Source: Rickettsiales bacterium (lineage in GTDB: Bacteria; Pseudomonadota; Alphaproteobacteria; Rickettsiales; UBA1997). Taken from it: DNA of 61,774 nt. The number at the start of each line of letters is the position of its first letter. Positions within the stretch are counted from its first letter, which is position 1. The DNA lies in the NCBI GenBank assembly GCA_021298605.1, contig JAJTDS010000006.1:1-61774 (forward strand), in the 5' to 3' direction. The position numbers were made by a program, and so were the translations under genes. This document shows positions 9,733 to 17,738 of this stretch, piece by piece. A model generated the notes under the pieces. The model searched no databases and was not told the origin of the DNA. It was given only the letters and a program-made list of their open reading frames with translations.

Positions 9733-10601
9733 TGAATCTAATTTTTATATCGCTATTTCTCACCGCTATAATAATCTATAAATTACCAAGCAATAATTTA
9801 CAATCTGCCTATATAATAATGGGTCATGCACATTTTTTACTAACTTATATTAAAAGGTTAAAAAATAGTGTTGCGAATGTTTATTATTTAAAGAGTTTGA
9901 TTATTTACTTTGTTATTTTGTTCTTATCATTCTCTATCTCTAATTTGAATCAAAAAAATTTTATAATCTTTGTTAGTATATTTTTCTTACTGCACCATTT
10001 CTTTGATGAAATGAAAATATTAAAAATAGAAGGTGATTTTTCTAAAAACATTCTTATTTTGCTAATAATTTTAAATTTTACTATATTTGGATTTTATTTT
10101 AAATACTCTATAATAAATAATTGTCTTTTAATATTGAGTATGTTGATAATTGTAGTACAATTTATAAGAATTATTATAAAAAAGAATTATGATTATTATC
10201 TAATTTATTTGCTATTAGCTAACTTGATTATTTTAGCTATTTTTAAGTTGGATAAGGTTAATTTTTCTATTGATGCATTGTGGAGTTTTATAATTATTTA
10301 TCATTATATAATTTGGTATATAAAAATTGGCAATGATAAGCATGAAGATAGTAGCAGGAGTATTATTGATTATATAAGGCAAATATTTTTTATAAATTTA
10401 GGGTTGCTAATTTTTTGGTCTTTTTATAAGAAAATGCCTCTAGAAAAGGAGATTTCTAATTATTTTTTTTCTCCTAATGCCTTCTTTGTTTGGACCTTAA
10501 TGCATTTAATTTTTACCTTTCGAAAAGAGGACTATAAATCTGTAATTAAAAATCTTTTTGATTTTAATTTCCATAAATCTAACAAGAGCGAGAGAATATA
10601 A
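9732..10601 (+). CDS. Polytopic membrane protein with paired-histidine motifs, function unknown
   Basis: I cannot assign a family. The 289-residue protein has roughly eight hydrophobic helices. Polar motifs embedded in or next to helices stand out: GHAHF (His32, His34), HHFFDE (His88, His89, Asp92, Glu93), YHYIIWY (His191) and MHLIF (His258). Such spacing looks like metal binding in a membrane enzyme such as a desaturase, hydroxylase or oxygenase, but no known signature is complete. Its ATG overlaps the stop of the UbiA-like gene, so the two probably act on the same lipid or quinone-like substrate. The 3' end overlaps the convergent RNA methyltransferase by 23 bp. Confidence 0.7.
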   Translation: MNLIFISLFLTAIIIYKLPSNNLQSAYIIMGHAHFLLTYIKRLKNSVANVYYLKSLIIYFVILFLSFSISNLNQKNFIIFVSIFFLLHHFFDEMKILKIEGDFSKNILILLIILNFTIFGFYFKYSIINNCLLILSMLIIVVQFIRIIIKKNYDYYLIYLLLANLIILAIFKLDKVNFSIDALWSFIIIYHYIIWYIKIGNDKHEDSSRSIIDYIRQIFFINLGLLIFWSFYKKMPLEKEISNYFFSPNAFFVWTLMHLIFTFRKEDYKSVIKNLFDFNFHKSNKSERI

Positions 10602-11727
10602 CAACTAATTCAATGTGTTGAGTGCCATAAAACTGATCTATAGCATTAATTTGTTTAATTTTAAAGCCTTTTTTAATTAATTCTTCACTATCTCTTGCCC
10701 AGCTTATTGGATTGCAAGAAACATAAATTAGATATTGAATTTGCGATTCTGCTATTGCTTTTATTTGTGGAGATGCTCCATTTCTTGGCGGGTTAATGAT
10801 TGCTAGGTCAAATTTATTGATTTGATCTGATAAAACAGGAAATTTAAATAAATCTCTAGTAAATGATTCGATGTTTAATTGATATTTTTTAGAGTTTTTG
10901 TTGGCGATAGAAACCATATTTTCATAGCCTTCAAATGCAATTGATGAATTGATTAGATCAATAATTGCAAAGCTATAACCACCAAAACCAGAATAAAAAT
11001 CAATAACTTTAATTTTTAAATTTTTTTGATAAAAATTATGCGAAATGTAATTTCTTATAATTGAAAAAATGCTTAACATTCCTCGTTTTGTAGCCTGCAA
11101 AAAAACATTACTGACTAAATTTATTATCAATGGTTTATGGTAATTATAGTGTATTTGAGGGCTTTCATGAATGATTAGTGGCTCTATATATTGTGAATTA
11201 TTGTTATTAGAACAAGAAACAGAAATATTAATTTTATTTTTTATTGCCAATTCTTTAAGTTGTTCATTTTGCTTAAAGCTCAATGATTTTTTGCTGTAAA
11301 AAATTAAATCTATAATATTATCAAATTCAGTAATTGCAATTGATAGCCATAAATTTTGTGCCTGATTTTTAATGAATTCTGATAAAATTTTTATTAATCG
11401 ATTAATATTAGTGGTTGTTGCCTTGCAATCATTGATAGATATTAAATCTTGACTTCTTTTTTTAAAAAATCCTAATTCGTTATTTTTGTTAATTTTTAAA
11501 AATATTCTTCTGCGAGAAGATGATTCTAGCCATATCCAATTAATATTTTCAATATAATTTACAGGAATTTTATATTTTTTTAATATTGTGATAAGTTGTG
11601 TTTTTTTCTTTGTTTGATAGATATTATTTTCAATATTTAAAAGGTCGCACCCTCCGCATAGTGGAAAATATTGGCAATAATTAGTTTTTGAATCGAGTAA
11701 ATGATTTAAATTTATATTGCTAGACAT
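10579..11727 (-). CDS. Class I SAM-dependent RNA m5U methyltransferase (TrmA/RlmD family)
   Basis: Methylates uridine at C5 in tRNA or 23S rRNA. Near the N-terminus C-x5-C-G-G-C (CQYFPLCGGC) followed later by a fourth Cys suits the 4Fe-4S cluster of the RumA/RlmD group. The SAM fold has IKVIDFYSGFGGYSFAI, then NPPRNGAS, and the catalytic loop YVSCNPISWARD holds the nucleophilic Cys. The C-terminus Q-H-I-E-L-V supplies the base-catalyst Glu. I start it at 11727 (MSSNIN), where ATG overlaps the ychF stop by 8 bp; an in-frame ATG at 11781 would run 62 bp into ychF and has no homology. A TRAM domain is not evident. TrmA, RlmC and RlmD cannot be separated from sequence alone. Confidence 0.82.
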   Translation of the reverse strand: MSSNINLNHLLDSKTNYCQYFPLCGGCDLLNIENNIYQTKKKTQLITILKKYKIPVNYIENINWIWLESSSRRRIFLKINKNNELGFFKKRSQDLISINDCKATTTNINRLIKILSEFIKNQAQNLWLSIAITEFDNIIDLIFYSKKSLSFKQNEQLKELAIKNKINISVSCSNNNNSQYIEPLIIHESPQIHYNYHKPLIINLVSNVFLQATKRGMLSIFSIIRNYISHNFYQKNLKIKVIDFYSGFGGYSFAIIDLINSSIAFEGYENMVSIANKNSKKYQLNIESFTRDLFKFPVLSDQINKFDLAIINPPRNGASPQIKAIAESQIQYLIYVSCNPISWARDSEELIKKGFKIKQINAIDQFYGTQHIELVVIFSRSC

Positions 11728-12817
11728 TAAATCTAAAATGAAAAACATCTCCATCTTGCACGATATAATCCTTGCCTTCAAGCCTTAATTTACCAGCATT
11801 TTTTGCCCCTTCTTCGCCATTAAGGTTTATATAATCTTGATAAGAAATGGTTTCGGCACGAATGAACCCTTTTTCAAAATCTGTATGAATAACACCCGCT
11901 GCTCTAGGGGCGGTTGAGTTAGTTTTTAGCATCCAAGCATGACATTCTTTTGGTCCAACTGTAAAAAATGTTATTAAGCTTAATATTTCGTAAGAGTGGC
12001 GAATGATTTGCGATAGACCAGTTTCGCTTAGATTGAGAGCGGATAGAAATTCTTGCTTTTCTTCTTCATTTTCTAAATTTGCAACTTCTGATTCAATTTG
12101 TGCACAAATATTAATAGTTTTATATTGATTTTTTTTAGCAAATTCTTCTACTAATTCGGAGTATTTGTTGCCAGAAATGTCATTTTCTTTTAGGTTGCAA
12201 ACAAATAATTGCGGTTTTGCAGTGATTAATTGTAATGATTTTAATATTTTTGCTTCTTGGGAATCTTTTATATCAATATTTCTTGCTGGTTGTGATTTTT
12301 GCAATAATTCTATAATTCTTCTTGCCATAATCAGTTGTTCGGATGCTTCTTTATCGGTTTTTGCTTTCTTTTCAAGATTCGGGATTCTTTTTTCTAGGCT
12401 TTCAAGGTCTGCTATGATTAGTTCCAGCTGTATTAATTCAATATCCCTAATCGGATTAACCCCTCCTTCAACATGGGTGATGTTTTCATCTTCAAAACAT
12501 CTAACGACATTTATAATTGCATCTACTTCACGAATATGTGATAAAAATTGATTGCCAAGACCCTCTCCTTTGCTTGCTCCTCTTACTAGCCCAGCAATAT
12601 CAACAAATTCAATTTGAACTGGGATTATTTCTTTTGATCCGGCAATATTGGCAAGTTTTTGTAGGCGGGAATCAGGAACATTGACTTTGCCGATATTTGG
12701 CTCAATAGTGCAAAATGGATAATTGGCAGCTTGAGCAGATGCAGTTTGAGTTAAAGCATTAAAAAGAGTTGATTTGCCAACATTTGGCAATCCAACAATA
12801 CCACATTGTAAGGCCAT
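11720..12817 (-). CDS. ychF: Ribosome-binding ATPase YchF
   Basis: Obg-family P-loop protein that hydrolyses ATP rather than GTP and binds ribosomes and the proteasome or stress machinery in other organisms. The Walker A GLPNVGKSTLFNALT is near residue 8, followed by the switch region and DIAGLVRGASKGEGLGNQFL. NLKEND stands in the place of the NKxD specificity motif. The C-terminal TGS-like domain ends GKDYIVQDGDVFHFRFNV, which is diagnostic. The 365 residues match the family. It sits one base after bcp and overlaps the methyltransferase start by 8 bp, so trcR, bcp, ychF and the methyltransferase look like one transcript. Confidence 0.96.
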   Translation of the reverse strand: MALQCGIVGLPNVGKSTLFNALTQTASAQAANYPFCTIEPNIGKVNVPDSRLQKLANIAGSKEIIPVQIEFVDIAGLVRGASKGEGLGNQFLSHIREVDAIINVVRCFEDENITHVEGGVNPIRDIELIQLELIIADLESLEKRIPNLEKKAKTDKEASEQLIMARRIIELLQKSQPARNIDIKDSQEAKILKSLQLITAKPQLFVCNLKENDISGNKYSELVEEFAKKNQYKTINICAQIESEVANLENEEEKQEFLSALNLSETGLSQIIRHSYEILSLITFFTVGPKECHAWMLKTNSTAPRAAGVIHTDFEKGFIRAETISYQDYINLNGEEGAKNAGKLRLEGKDYIVQDGDVFHFRFNV

Positions 12818-12818
12818 A

Positions 12819-13355
12819 TTATTTCGAGATTTTACTTAATTCTTTTAACACTTGCTCTACATGCCCTTTAACGGAAACTGATCTCCAAATGGCAGTGATT
12901 TTACCGATTTTATTGATTAAAAAAGTGCTTCTGTCAATTCCTTGATATTTTTTACCAAACATTGATTTTTCCTTTATTACATCAAATTTTTTACATACTT
13001 CTCCATCGGAATCAGAAAGTAAATTGAAAGCAATTTTATATTTCTCAATGAATTTACAATGACTAGCAACATTATCTTTTGAAACCCCAAGAATTACACA
13101 ATCCATATCAATAAATTTATCGATATTTTTTGTAAAATCTTGTGCTTCAATAGTGCATCCGGGAGTATCGTCTTTTGGATAAAAATATAGCACAATATTT
13201 TTACCTTTGAGATCGGATATTGAGATATCTCCATCATCACTAGGTAATGAAAATAAGGGTGCAGATTTTCCTATTTCTATCAAGGAATTATCGCTATTAC
13301 TACCTTTATTCTTTGCGATAATTAGTGATGCCTTGGTTTTTTCTTCTTTTGCCAT
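12819..13355 (-). CDS. bcp: Bcp-type thiol peroxidase
   Basis: Thioredoxin-dependent peroxidase of the peroxiredoxin Q/Bcp group, reducing H2O2 and organic peroxides. After a Lys/Ser-rich N-terminal stretch of about 25 residues the AhpC/TSA fold begins IGKSAPLFSLPSDDGD. The peroxidatic Cys is in PKDDTPGCTIEAQDF near residue 67; the usual resolving Cys five residues later is absent (Glu/Ala/Gln/Asp follow), so a one-Cys mechanism or partner thiol is likely. At 178 residues it is slightly longer than Escherichia coli Bcp because of the extension, which may be mis-started. It is one base apart from each neighbour, trcR upstream and ychF downstream. Confidence 0.93.
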   Translation of the reverse strand: MAKEEKTKASLIIAKNKGSNSDNSLIEIGKSAPLFSLPSDDGDISISDLKGKNIVLYFYPKDDTPGCTIEAQDFTKNIDKFIDMDCVILGVSKDNVASHCKFIEKYKIAFNLLSDSDGEVCKKFDVIKEKSMFGKKYQGIDRSTFLINKIGKITAIWRSVSVKGHVEQVLKELSKISK

Positions 13356-13356
13356 T

Positions 13357-13989
13357 TTATTTTTTTAGTTTTTCTTTATTTTCTTCTTTTGTAGAGCTTT
13401 TATTAGCTTTTTTACTTGAATTTTCTAAAATTTCTGCTTCATGCTTTTCAGATTTTTCTTTAAAGCTTTTTGCAATATTTATTGCTTCATTTAATTGAGA
13501 CTGGCTACAAAGACCTAATAATACTATATCTCTAGGTTTGATATTTTTCATATTCCAGTGAGTACGATTCTTAATAGAATCTATCATTGTGTCAGTTGTG
13601 CCAATAAGTTTTTTAATTTGATTATTGGTTAACTCAGGATAATATTTTATAATAAATGCTATACCATCCGGCTTATCTTGACGACGAGCTATCGGAGTGT
13701 ATTTTGCGGATTTTTTTCCACCTGTTTCGGTTGAAATCGAAGAGCTACGATTGATTCTAAGATTAGACTTTTTATCTTTTTCGCATCTTTTAATTTCTTC
13801 AAAAGTTAGCTGGCCAGAAAATATTGGGCTTTGCCCTATTACTCCGTTGGCAACATCTCCGTCGGCAATTCCTTGAACTTCTAGCTCATGTAGACCGCAG
13901 AAATTAGCGATTTGACTAAATGTTAGCGAGGTGTTTTCAATCAACCAAACTGCGGTTGCTTTTCTCATTAAAGGAAATTCTTGATTCAT
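13357..13989 (-). CDS. trcR: DUF1013 cell-cycle transcriptional regulator TrcR
   Basis: Alphaproteobacteria-restricted DUF1013 protein, named TrcR in current annotations. The N-terminal half, MRKATAVWLIENTSLTFSQIAN onward to IADGDVANGVIGQSPI, is the strongly conserved helix-turn-helix-like part. The middle section YTPIARRQDKPDGIAFIIKYYPELTNNQIKKLIGTT also follows the family. The last 35 residues are Lys/Glu/Ser-rich and probably disordered. The total of 210 residues is typical. It heads the minus-strand group with bcp, ychF and the methyltransferase. The 95-bp region to the divergent yaaA must hold both promoters. Its presence is one of the better pieces of evidence for an alphaproteobacterial host. 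Confidence 0.9.
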   Translation of the reverse strand: MNQEFPLMRKATAVWLIENTSLTFSQIANFCGLHELEVQGIADGDVANGVIGQSPIFSGQLTFEEIKRCEKDKKSNLRINRSSSISTETGGKKSAKYTPIARRQDKPDGIAFIIKYYPELTNNQIKKLIGTTDTMIDSIKNRTHWNMKNIKPRDIVLLGLCSQSQLNEAINIAKSFKEKSEKHEAEILENSSKKANKSSTKEENKEKLKK

Positions 13990-14084
13990 AACTAAATATT
14001 TTGAAAATTAACAAAACTTGTAAAGTGCCAATTAAATTAATTTTTAATTTTAAAAGCAAGCAAAACTAAAATAAACTTAAAAAA

Positions 14085-14909
14085 ATGTTATCAATAATTT
14101 CTCCTGCTAAGAATCTAAATTTTTCTCAACTGACATCTAATAAAGAGAAATATAATTTTACACAGATCATATTTAAAAGTGAAGTAAAAGAATTAATAGC
14201 AGAATTGCAAAAACTAAACATTCTAGAAATTTCTAAAATGATGGCAATTAGTGATAAATTGGCACAACTTAATTTTGATAGAATTCACAATTTTCAAGAA
14301 AATTTTAATCTTGAAAATTCTAAGCCCGCTATATTAGCCTTTGCTGGCGATGTTTATGAGGCAATGGCTATAAATAAAATAGCGGATGATATTTTGCCTA
14401 ATTTTCTTGATTTTGCTCAAAATAATATTAGGATATTATCTGGTCTTTATGGAATTTTAAAGCCTCTTGATTTGATTCAGCCATACAGACTTGAAATGTC
14501 AACTAATTTCAATAATAGTAAAATTTTTAAACATAATCAATTATCTCAAAATTTCTCTAATTTATATAGCTTTTGGAATGATAAAATTACTGATATTCTA
14601 AATTATGAAATTATTAACCATAAAGATAAAACTATTGTAAATCTTGCTTCAGAAGAATATTTTAGAGCGATAAATCTTAAAAAAATCAATGCAAAAATTC
14701 TAAATATTATTTTTAAAGAACAAAAAAACGATCAAATTAAAATTATTGGTATTAGCGCTAAGAAGGCAAGGGGGCTAATGGCAAGATTTATTATTGATAA
14801 CAAGATTAATAATCACAAAGAAATAATTAATTTTAAGCTTAATGGATATTGTTTTAATAAGGATTTATCAAATAATAATAACTATATTTTTGTGAGAAAT
14901 ATTAATTAA
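14085..14909 (+). CDS. yaaA: Peroxide stress protein YaaA (DUF328)
   Basis: YaaA limits free iron and so Fenton damage during peroxide stress; in E. coli it is induced by OxyR. The protein starts MLSIISPAKNLNF, the family hallmark, and keeps FAGDVYEAM near residue 86, LSGLYGILKPLDLIQPYRLEM near residue 127, LASEEYF and the C-terminal KKARGLMARFII. The 274 residues are slightly longer than usual owing to an Asn-rich end. It is divergent from the trcR-bcp group, which includes another peroxide defence gene, so the 95-bp shared region might coordinate them; I see no clear operator there. It converges on the DUF481-like gene with a 9-bp gap. Confidence 0.93.
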   Translation: MLSIISPAKNLNFSQLTSNKEKYNFTQIIFKSEVKELIAELQKLNILEISKMMAISDKLAQLNFDRIHNFQENFNLENSKPAILAFAGDVYEAMAINKIADDILPNFLDFAQNNIRILSGLYGILKPLDLIQPYRLEMSTNFNNSKIFKHNQLSQNFSNLYSFWNDKITDILNYEIINHKDKTIVNLASEEYFRAINLKKINAKILNIIFKEQKNDQIKIIGISAKKARGLMARFIIDNKINNHKEIINFKLNGYCFNKDLSNNNNYIFVRNIN

Positions 14910-14918
14910 AATTATTTG

Positions 14919-15728
14919 CTAGAATCTGTAGGTTGTTCCTATTTGTATTTTGCGAGCTACTCTATTAACTATTTGTTTTTTATCAATATATCTTCTTTTG
15001 TCAATATCATGATTTAATTCAATTGCAAGATTCTTATTGATATAGTATCTTATGGTGCTTCTTGATTCAGTGTCGGATATTTCTCTATTTGTAAAAAAAT
15101 AAGATCTATTTAAAAATTGTAGATTGTTAATTTGCCAATTTAATCGGAATGATGGAGCTAGTAAAGTGGCACTCTCAAAATTTTTACTATATCTTTTTCC
15201 AATACTTAAATCAACTTCAATAATATTGTTAAACATCTTTCCAAATCCAATTGCATGCCTAGAATCGTAGTAATATGTAGATAGATCGTCGTAAATACCG
15301 TGATTATAGGTAGCGATATAATAAGGACTCTGTAATATTAAGATTTTTGAAGTTATTTGAGCATCATATAATTCTGATTTTTTAGCAAGAATAATTTTTT
15401 TCTTGCCACTACCAGTATCTGCCCAATTATTTGAATGACTTATATCTATATTTAAATTATATTGAGGTTTCTTACAAAATATTCTTGTTCCTATGTCATA
15501 AGATTTAGAATTATAGTCTGATTGATAATTGCCAATCAAGGAAAAAGTGGTAAGATTATTTTTTGAGTTTTTATTAATTTTTCTAACATTATTTCCAATT
15601 AATTTTTCTCTTTCGCTTTCTGATTCAATATCTAAAGCAAAAGATTGTTGAGTAAAAATTGATGAAAGAGCTATATAATAAAAAAGTCGTAAAAATTTTT
15701 TAATAAAAATAATGGTGTTAATTTTCAT
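14919..15728 (-). CDS. Putative outer-membrane beta-barrel protein, DUF481-like
   Basis: Function unknown. An N-terminal hydrophobic stretch (residues ~8-32, ending SFALD) looks like a signal peptide. The rest alternates polar and hydrophobic residues with many Tyr/Phe/Trp, and the last residue is Phe (GTTYRF), as expected for an outer-membrane barrel recognised by BamA. The section YDDLSTYYYDSRHAIGFGKM through SIGKRYSKNF and the final strands resemble the DUF481/YdiY salt-induced outer-membrane family, but this is from memory of pattern, not a search. The gene stands alone on the minus strand, downstream of the small 117-residue membrane protein with a 124-bp gap. Confidence 0.6.
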   Translation of the reverse strand: MKINTIIFIKKFLRLFYYIALSSIFTQQSFALDIESESEREKLIGNNVRKINKNSKNNLTTFSLIGNYQSDYNSKSYDIGTRIFCKKPQYNLNIDISHSNNWADTGSGKKKIILAKKSELYDAQITSKILILQSPYYIATYNHGIYDDLSTYYYDSRHAIGFGKMFNNIIEVDLSIGKRYSKNFESATLLAPSFRLNWQINNLQFLNRSYFFTNREISDTESRSTIRYYINKNLAIELNHDIDKRRYIDKKQIVNRVARKIQIGTTYRF

Positions 15729-15729
15729 A

Positions 15730-15852
15730 TATTACAAATTATGGCGCCTCTTTTTCTAAAAAAATGAGGTTTGCAGTGTTAAAAGGTGTTTATTGGGCTT
15801 GAAGAGTCTTTATTGGTGGTTTAGACTCTTAAATTTGGTGAGAATTGGGTAA
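15730..15852 (-). other. Intergenic stretch with two short inverted repeats
   Basis: This 123-bp gap between two minus-strand genes is richer in G than the other spacers. It holds a perfect 8-bp inverted repeat, AAGAGTCT at 15802-15809 with AGACTCTT at 15823-15830, and a second CCTC-T5/A5-GAGG arrangement near 15744-15770. Neither arm is followed by a U tract in the minus direction, so a standard intrinsic terminator is not clear. It could be the promoter and leader of the DUF481-like gene or a small structured RNA. I see no open frame of interest. Confidence 0.3.
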
Positions 15853-16206
15853 TTATTTCTTATCAGGAGCAATATTAGATGTTGGAGCAGTATTAATTTG
15901 AGGATTGCCTGAATTAGAAGCTTGGTTATTGTTAGTATTATGATTAGCTGGCTCAATATTATTAACTTGCTCATTGCCATTAATATTTGTATTTTGTGAA
16001 TTATTTGCAGGTTGATTTTGTTCAATATTTAATTCTTCTGCATTTTCTTCATTGGACATATCGGGCAATTCTAGCTCTTCTTCTTTTGCTTCAAAAAGCC
16101 AGCTAGCATGTAATTTTATAGGGTCAGAATATTTTACTCCCGCCAAAAATGCTATTACTAGTAACACAAAAAATATTGTCAGTTCTGTGATTTTGTTTTT
16201 ATTCAT
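15853..16206 (-). CDS. Small single-pass membrane protein with Asn/Gln-rich tail
   Basis: No family recognised. The 117 residues start with a short basic segment and one hydrophobic helix (residues ~9-26, TELTIFFVLLVIAFLAGVKY). An acidic stretch EAKEEELELPDMSNEENAEEL follows in pieces, then a low-complexity tail of Asn, Gln and Pro. This architecture suggests an inner-membrane anchor with a disordered periplasmic tail. It sits 114 bp after nadD on the same strand, but a terminator-like hairpin lies between, so it probably has its own promoter. The reading frame is the only long one here with a plausible membrane segment; a second minus-strand frame of 71 residues overlaps it and is ignored. 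Confidence 0.55.
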   Translation of the reverse strand: MNKNKITELTIFFVLLVIAFLAGVKYSDPIKLHASWLFEAKEEELELPDMSNEENAEELNIEQNQPANNSQNTNINGNEQVNNIEPANHNTNNNQASNSGNPQINTAPTSNIAPDKK

Positions 16207-16307
16207 TTTTTAAATTTGTTAAAGTTATTATTAAATCTAAGGCAACCTTTATAAGTTAAATTTTATAAAAAATAATCTAAGATAAAAGGGCAAGATAATT
16301 TAAAAAT

Positions 16308-16339
16308 AAATAATTTAATTTCAAGAAATTAAATTATTT
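16308..16339 (-). terminator. Terminator-like AT hairpin overlapping the nadD stop
   Basis: A perfect 15-bp inverted repeat (AAATAATTTAATTTC and its complement) with a 2-base centre spans the last codons and TGA stop of nadD. In the minus direction it is followed by a T-rich stretch (ATTTATTTTTAAATT). The stem is almost purely A/T, so it is weak, but it sits exactly where transcription of the hisS-ubiA-nadD run should end. Confidence 0.5.
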
Positions 16340-16857
16340 TTTATTGATTTTCTTATCATTGTTGAAGAAATATTTGTTTCTCTAATTCTGATAATTTTTA
16401 TTTTTTGGTTATAGAATCTTTTTTTTGCAATAATAAAGCTTTTACTTTTATGTATCTTATTAAGTAAATTATCTCTCGAGAATACTGCAATATCAATCAT
16501 TTCTAATATTTTTCTAAATTGATTCCAGTGATGAAGGTTAAATAATGAGTCCGCCCCCATAACCCATATAAATTGTATTTGTGGATATTTTTTTTGTAAA
16601 TAGTTTATCAATTTATAACTGTGAATTTCTGGATATGGTTTAACTATTATTTTTGAGTTATTATTGGTTATTTTAATACAAAGATTTACTCTTGTCTCAT
16701 ATGATTGATAAATATTGATATCTTTTAGAGTATTGTATTTGGTGGGTATCCACCACAATTGATTTAGTTGAAGCTTTTTTATTGCTAGATTGCTGATATT
16801 TAGGTGTCCTTGGTGAGGAGGGTTGAAACTTCCCCCTAGAATGCCAATTTTTAACAT
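16321..16857 (-). CDS. nadD: Nicotinate-nucleotide adenylyltransferase
   Basis: Adenylates nicotinate mononucleotide to deamido-NAD in NAD synthesis. The N-terminal nucleotidyltransferase signature is GILGGSFNPPHQGHL (residues 5-19) with the HxGH motif. WWIPTKYNTLKD and FIWVMGADSLFNLHHW follow in the expected order, and the C-terminal part has ETNISSTMIRKSI, the ISSTxIR motif. The 178 residues are a little short of the E. coli enzyme. The ATG is 2 bp from the ubiA stop, so it is last in the pstS-to-nadD minus run, and its 3' end lies within a terminator-like hairpin. nadC (43.7 kb) and nadK (0.6 kb) act in the same pathway. Confidence 0.93.
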   Translation of the reverse strand: MLKIGILGGSFNPPHQGHLNISNLAIKKLQLNQLWWIPTKYNTLKDINIYQSYETRVNLCIKITNNNSKIIVKPYPEIHSYKLINYLQKKYPQIQFIWVMGADSLFNLHHWNQFRKILEMIDIAVFSRDNLLNKIHKSKSFIIAKKRFYNQKIKIIRIRETNISSTMIRKSIKNNLIS

Positions 16858-16859
16858 CT

Positions 16860-17738
16860 TTAACCGATAATTATAGCTAGCAACATTAAGAAGCCAATTT
16901 TATGATTTTCTTTAAAAGCTCTTAAACATTGCTTAGGATCTTTAAAGTCGCATCTTTTTATAATTTCAATAAGCCATATAATTGCTATTAGATTAATAAT
17001 AATATATCCTATTGAGAAATTAGCGATTGGTGCAATTGATAGCAATATAGCAAGTTGAATTATTGCAATAATTCCTAGAATATATTTGGGATATTTGTAA
17101 AATTTGATAGCGGTAGATTTTGTGCCTATTCGCATGTCATCTTCAACATCTTGAAAAGCATAAATACTATCGTAAATGAGAGTCCATAATATCATTGCTA
17201 GATATAGCATTAAAGCGAGATAATTGATTGAATTAGTTAGGGCAATTGTTGATAAAATAATCGGACTATTAAATGTGATGCCCAAAAAAATTTGTGGAAA
17301 ATAAGTTATTCTTTTCATTAATGGATATATTGCCACTAGTCCAGCAATTGCAAACCCTGCGATAATTGTTTTAAAATTAAATTGCAATAAAACTATCAAG
17401 CTAATTAAAAGATTGGCTGTCAATATAATTAAAGCTTGGTAATGACTGATTGCATTTGAAGCAAGTGGGCGATTCTTTGTTCTTTTTACATTTTTGTCAA
17501 AATTAACATCTAGCAAATCGTTGATTATGCAACCAGCGCTTCTCATGAATATTGCTCCAATTGCGAATAATATAATAGTTTTAATTAGGATATCATGATT
17601 AATTGCGAATATTTGATTATTTAAGAAGATACCTATCAATGCAGGAATTAACAATAAAAATATTCCGATTGGATTATTTAGCCTCATTAAAATTGCTATA
17701 TTTTTAAGTAAGGATTCTTGTTTTTTAGTTATTTTCAT
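16860..17738 (-). CDS. ubiA: 4-hydroxybenzoate polyprenyltransferase
   Basis: Transfers the polyprenyl tail to 4-hydroxybenzoate in ubiquinone synthesis, at the inner membrane. The 292-residue protein has about eight helices and both UbiA aspartate motifs: N73-D-x2-D77-x3-D81 within CIINDLLDVNFDKNVKRT followed by RPLAS, and FQDVEDD (residues ~195-201) followed by IGTKSTAIKF. These are the exact family forms, unlike the divergent UbiA-like protein at 8.9 kb. The start ATG overlaps the hisS stop by 4 bp. Ubiquinone is the electron acceptor for the NADH dehydrogenase represented here by nuoF. Confidence 0.92.
   Translation of the reverse strand: MKITKKQESLLKNIAILMRLNNPIGIFLLLIPALIGIFLNNQIFAINHDILIKTIILFAIGAIFMRSAGCIINDLLDVNFDKNVKRTKNRPLASNAISHYQALIILTANLLISLIVLLQFNFKTIIAGFAIAGLVAIYPLMKRITYFPQIFLGITFNSPIILSTIALTNSINYLALMLYLAMILWTLIYDSIYAFQDVEDDMRIGTKSTAIKFYKYPKYILGIIAIIQLAILLSIAPIANFSIGYIIINLIAIIWLIEIIKRCDFKDPKQCLRAFKENHKIGFLMLLAIIIG

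Noticed and set aside
10579..10601. Overlap of two convergent gene ends as a sequencing error
   Set aside because: Similar tail overlap is seen at cca/xthA, and both proteins have sensible C-termini.
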